DNA of 64,000 nt from Ignisphaera cupida (GTDB lineage: Archaea; Thermoproteota; Thermoprotei_A; Sulfolobales; Ignisphaeraceae). The position numbers and the translations under genes were made by a program. The notes beneath the pieces were generated by a model. The model ran no database searches. It was not told the origin of the DNA and saw only the letters and a list, made by a program, of their open reading frames with translations. Shown here in pieces: positions 62,879-64,000 of this stretch (position 1 is the stretch's first letter; every line of letters begins with the position of its first letter). The DNA is taken from NCBI RefSeq assembly GCF_030186535.1, contig NZ_JASNVW010000001.1:372001-436000 (forward strand), in the 5' to 3' direction.

Positions 62879-63728
62879 GGGTGACTCTATGAATCCACTG
62901 ATATATATGCTGCTTAGAAACATGAGGTTTGTAGTAGGTTTATCAATATTTATGATAGTAGTTCTTTTAGGAACAATTGGACCTCTCATATATACCAAGG
63001 ATCCTTTAAGTTTTGCAGGTCCTATGGAAACACCTCCATCTCCTCAATACCCCTTAGGAACAGACACCTATGGCAGAGATATTTTGGCTCAATTGCTATG
63101 GGGAACTAGAAACTCTTTATATGTAGGGCTTTTAACAGCAGTCATAGCAACAATCATAGGTCTTGTAATAGGCTCTGTGGCTGGTATAAAAGGTGGTATC
63201 ATAGACGAGGTTCTCATGTCTATAACAAACATAGTTTTAAGTATACCAGGCATGCTCCTAGCAATTCTAGTTGCTAGTTACTTAAAGGTTAGAGCTATGG
63301 AAATGGTAGCACTGCTTCTAGGTGTCACATCGTGGCCATGGTTTGCAAGAGCTATTAGAGCTCAGTTAATGAGTTTGAAGGAGAGAGAATATGTATACTT
63401 ATCTAAGATGGCTGGTCTCGAAGATCTTAAAATAGCATTTGCAGATTTACTACCAAACATAGCATCATACGTGTTCATGGCTTTTGTTCTCTATGTTAAT
63501 GGTGGTATCCTAGGAGAAGCTGGATTATCTATAATAGGTGTAGGGCCTACTAGAGGTGTTACCCTGGGGTTGATGCTTCAGTGGGCAGCATTGATGGAGG
63601 CTGTTAGAAGAGGGTTGTGGTGGTGGTTTATACCGCCAGGAGCAGTTATGGTTGCAGCAACATCCTCGTTAATGGTAATTTCAACAGCATTAGATGAAAT
63701 ATTTAATCCGAGACTAAGACAAGGCTAA
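62859..63728 (+). CDS. ABC importer permease, DppC type (second system)
   Basis: The 289-residue DppC permease is of normal size, without the large insert of its counterpart at 27096. It has TDTYGRDILAQLLWGTRNSL, an EAA loop reading SKMAGLEDLKIAFADLLPN, and ends FNPRLRQG. An internal ATG at 62889 gives a start after the DppB stop. No ATPase genes follow: the next gene is on the other strand. The motor must be encoded elsewhere or shared with the first importer. Confidence 0.92.
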   Translation: MQVKKCRGDSMNPLIYMLLRNMRFVVGLSIFMIVVLLGTIGPLIYTKDPLSFAGPMETPPSPQYPLGTDTYGRDILAQLLWGTRNSLYVGLLTAVIATIIGLVIGSVAGIKGGIIDEVLMSITNIVLSIPGMLLAILVASYLKVRAMEMVALLLGVTSWPWFARAIRAQLMSLKEREYVYLSKMAGLEDLKIAFADLLPNIASYVFMAFVLYVNGGILGEAGLSIIGVGPTRGVTLGLMLQWAALMEAVRRGLWWWFIPPGAVMVAATSSLMVISTALDEIFNPRLRQG

Positions 63729-63797
63729 ATTTTAACCAATTGTTTTAATTAAATACGTAACTATTATTCATTTGGCAGAGGTTATAGAAACAATAAT

Positions 63798-64000
63798 TTA
63801 TAGCAAAAACTGCTTCACTAGGTTTTTGAATTCTTGAGCATTTTGAGCCATATAAACATTGTTGAATAATACAAATATTTCCTTGCTTTTCTCCACAACT
63901 CTCTTTGTAATGCTCAGAAGGTTTGCAAGGTCCTGGTTTGTGTATCTATATTTGTAGTTTACCTCTCCACTGCCTATTCCATGCAATCTGAAGTAGGCTG
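63798..64000 (-). CDS. DUF72 (YecE-like) protein, 3' part only
   Basis: The last ~67 residues of a gene that continues beyond the window. The frame reads AYFRLHGIGSG at the edge, then YKYRYTNQDL and IFVLFNNVYMAQNAQEF. These match the C-terminal part of DUF72 TIM-barrel proteins (RLHG; Y.Y.Y; FNN...NA). The family's function is unknown. It is convergent with the second importer operon. Confidence 0.8.
   Translation of the reverse strand, partial: AYFRLHGIGSGEVNYKYRYTNQDLANLLSITKRVVEKSKEIFVLFNNVYMAQNAQEFKNLVKQFLL

Overview
The window is visibly A+T-rich and reads as the genome of a hyperthermophilic crenarchaeon (Thermoproteota), most like an Ignisphaera/Desulfurococcales-type heterotroph. Pointers are TATA boxes close to start codons, box C/D guide RNAs, an archaemetzincin, a DUF973-like membrane protein, VapBC, HEPN-MNT remnants, an archaeal PurS/PurQ/PurL purine operon, and surface proteins anchored by a C-terminal membrane helix. 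The assignment rests on gene content only; no rRNA is present.

Layout. 1-2.6 kb: the 3' part of a GH57 glycosidase gene, convergent with a nucleotidyl-sugar pyrophosphorylase. 2.7-7.4 kb: a gene-poor stretch with a minus-strand C/D guide RNA, tRNA-Arg(UCG), a VapBC pair, a decayed HEPN-MNT gene, a membrane protein and two more broken small genes. 7.4-12 kb: two-subunit fumarase, a frameshifted retropepsin-like gene, two unknowns and ThiC. 12-25 kb: a PadR regulator divergent from a long plus-strand block (ABC ATPase, 1572-residue repeat surface protein, FtsX-type permease, M28-like peptidase, MoxR ATPase, VWA protein, unknown, archaemetzincin). A candidate structured RNA and inverted repeats lie in the divergent region. 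25-35 kb: a complete family-5 ABC importer (binding protein, two permeases, two ATPases), followed by a frameshifted sugar-phosphate isomerase and a Gfo/Idh/MocA oxidoreductase. 35-42.6 kb: a membrane phosphoesterase, a glutamate-synthase-like flavoprotein with a 28-bp palindrome at its promoter, an anion transporter, a DUF711/ACT pair, a second C/D guide RNA, two tandem YjbQ-like proteins and a HemK/Mtq2-like methyltransferase. 42.7-53 kb: a nine-gene purine operon purC-S-Q-L-F-F'-D-T-M on the minus strand. 53-64 kb: a secreted helical protein, DUF1152, an HD-domain protein, a LOG-like protein, a 2-hydroxyacid dehydrogenase, an HpcH/HpaI aldolase, a second family-5 importer (binding protein with a Pro-Thr stalk plus two permeases, no ATPases in view), and the end of a DUF72 gene.

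How the genes fit together. The purine operon covers the enzymes from PRPP to AIR plus SAICAR synthase (PurF, D, T, SQL, M, C). PurT supplies formate-dependent GAR formylation, and a PurF paralogue without the catalytic cysteine sits inside the operon. The two importers with adjacent sugar or acid catabolic genes, and the GH57 enzyme, suggest growth on oligosaccharides or peptides. The 12-25 kb block looks like an envelope machine (MacB-like ABC plus giant exoprotein) coupled to a MoxR-VWA pair and two metallopeptidases. It is the best candidate here for an undescribed system.

Several genes carry single-base frameshifts in otherwise intact reading frames. Whether these are true decay, recoding or sequence error cannot be decided from the window. 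Start codons given here are my choices, with reasons stated where they differ from the longest frame.
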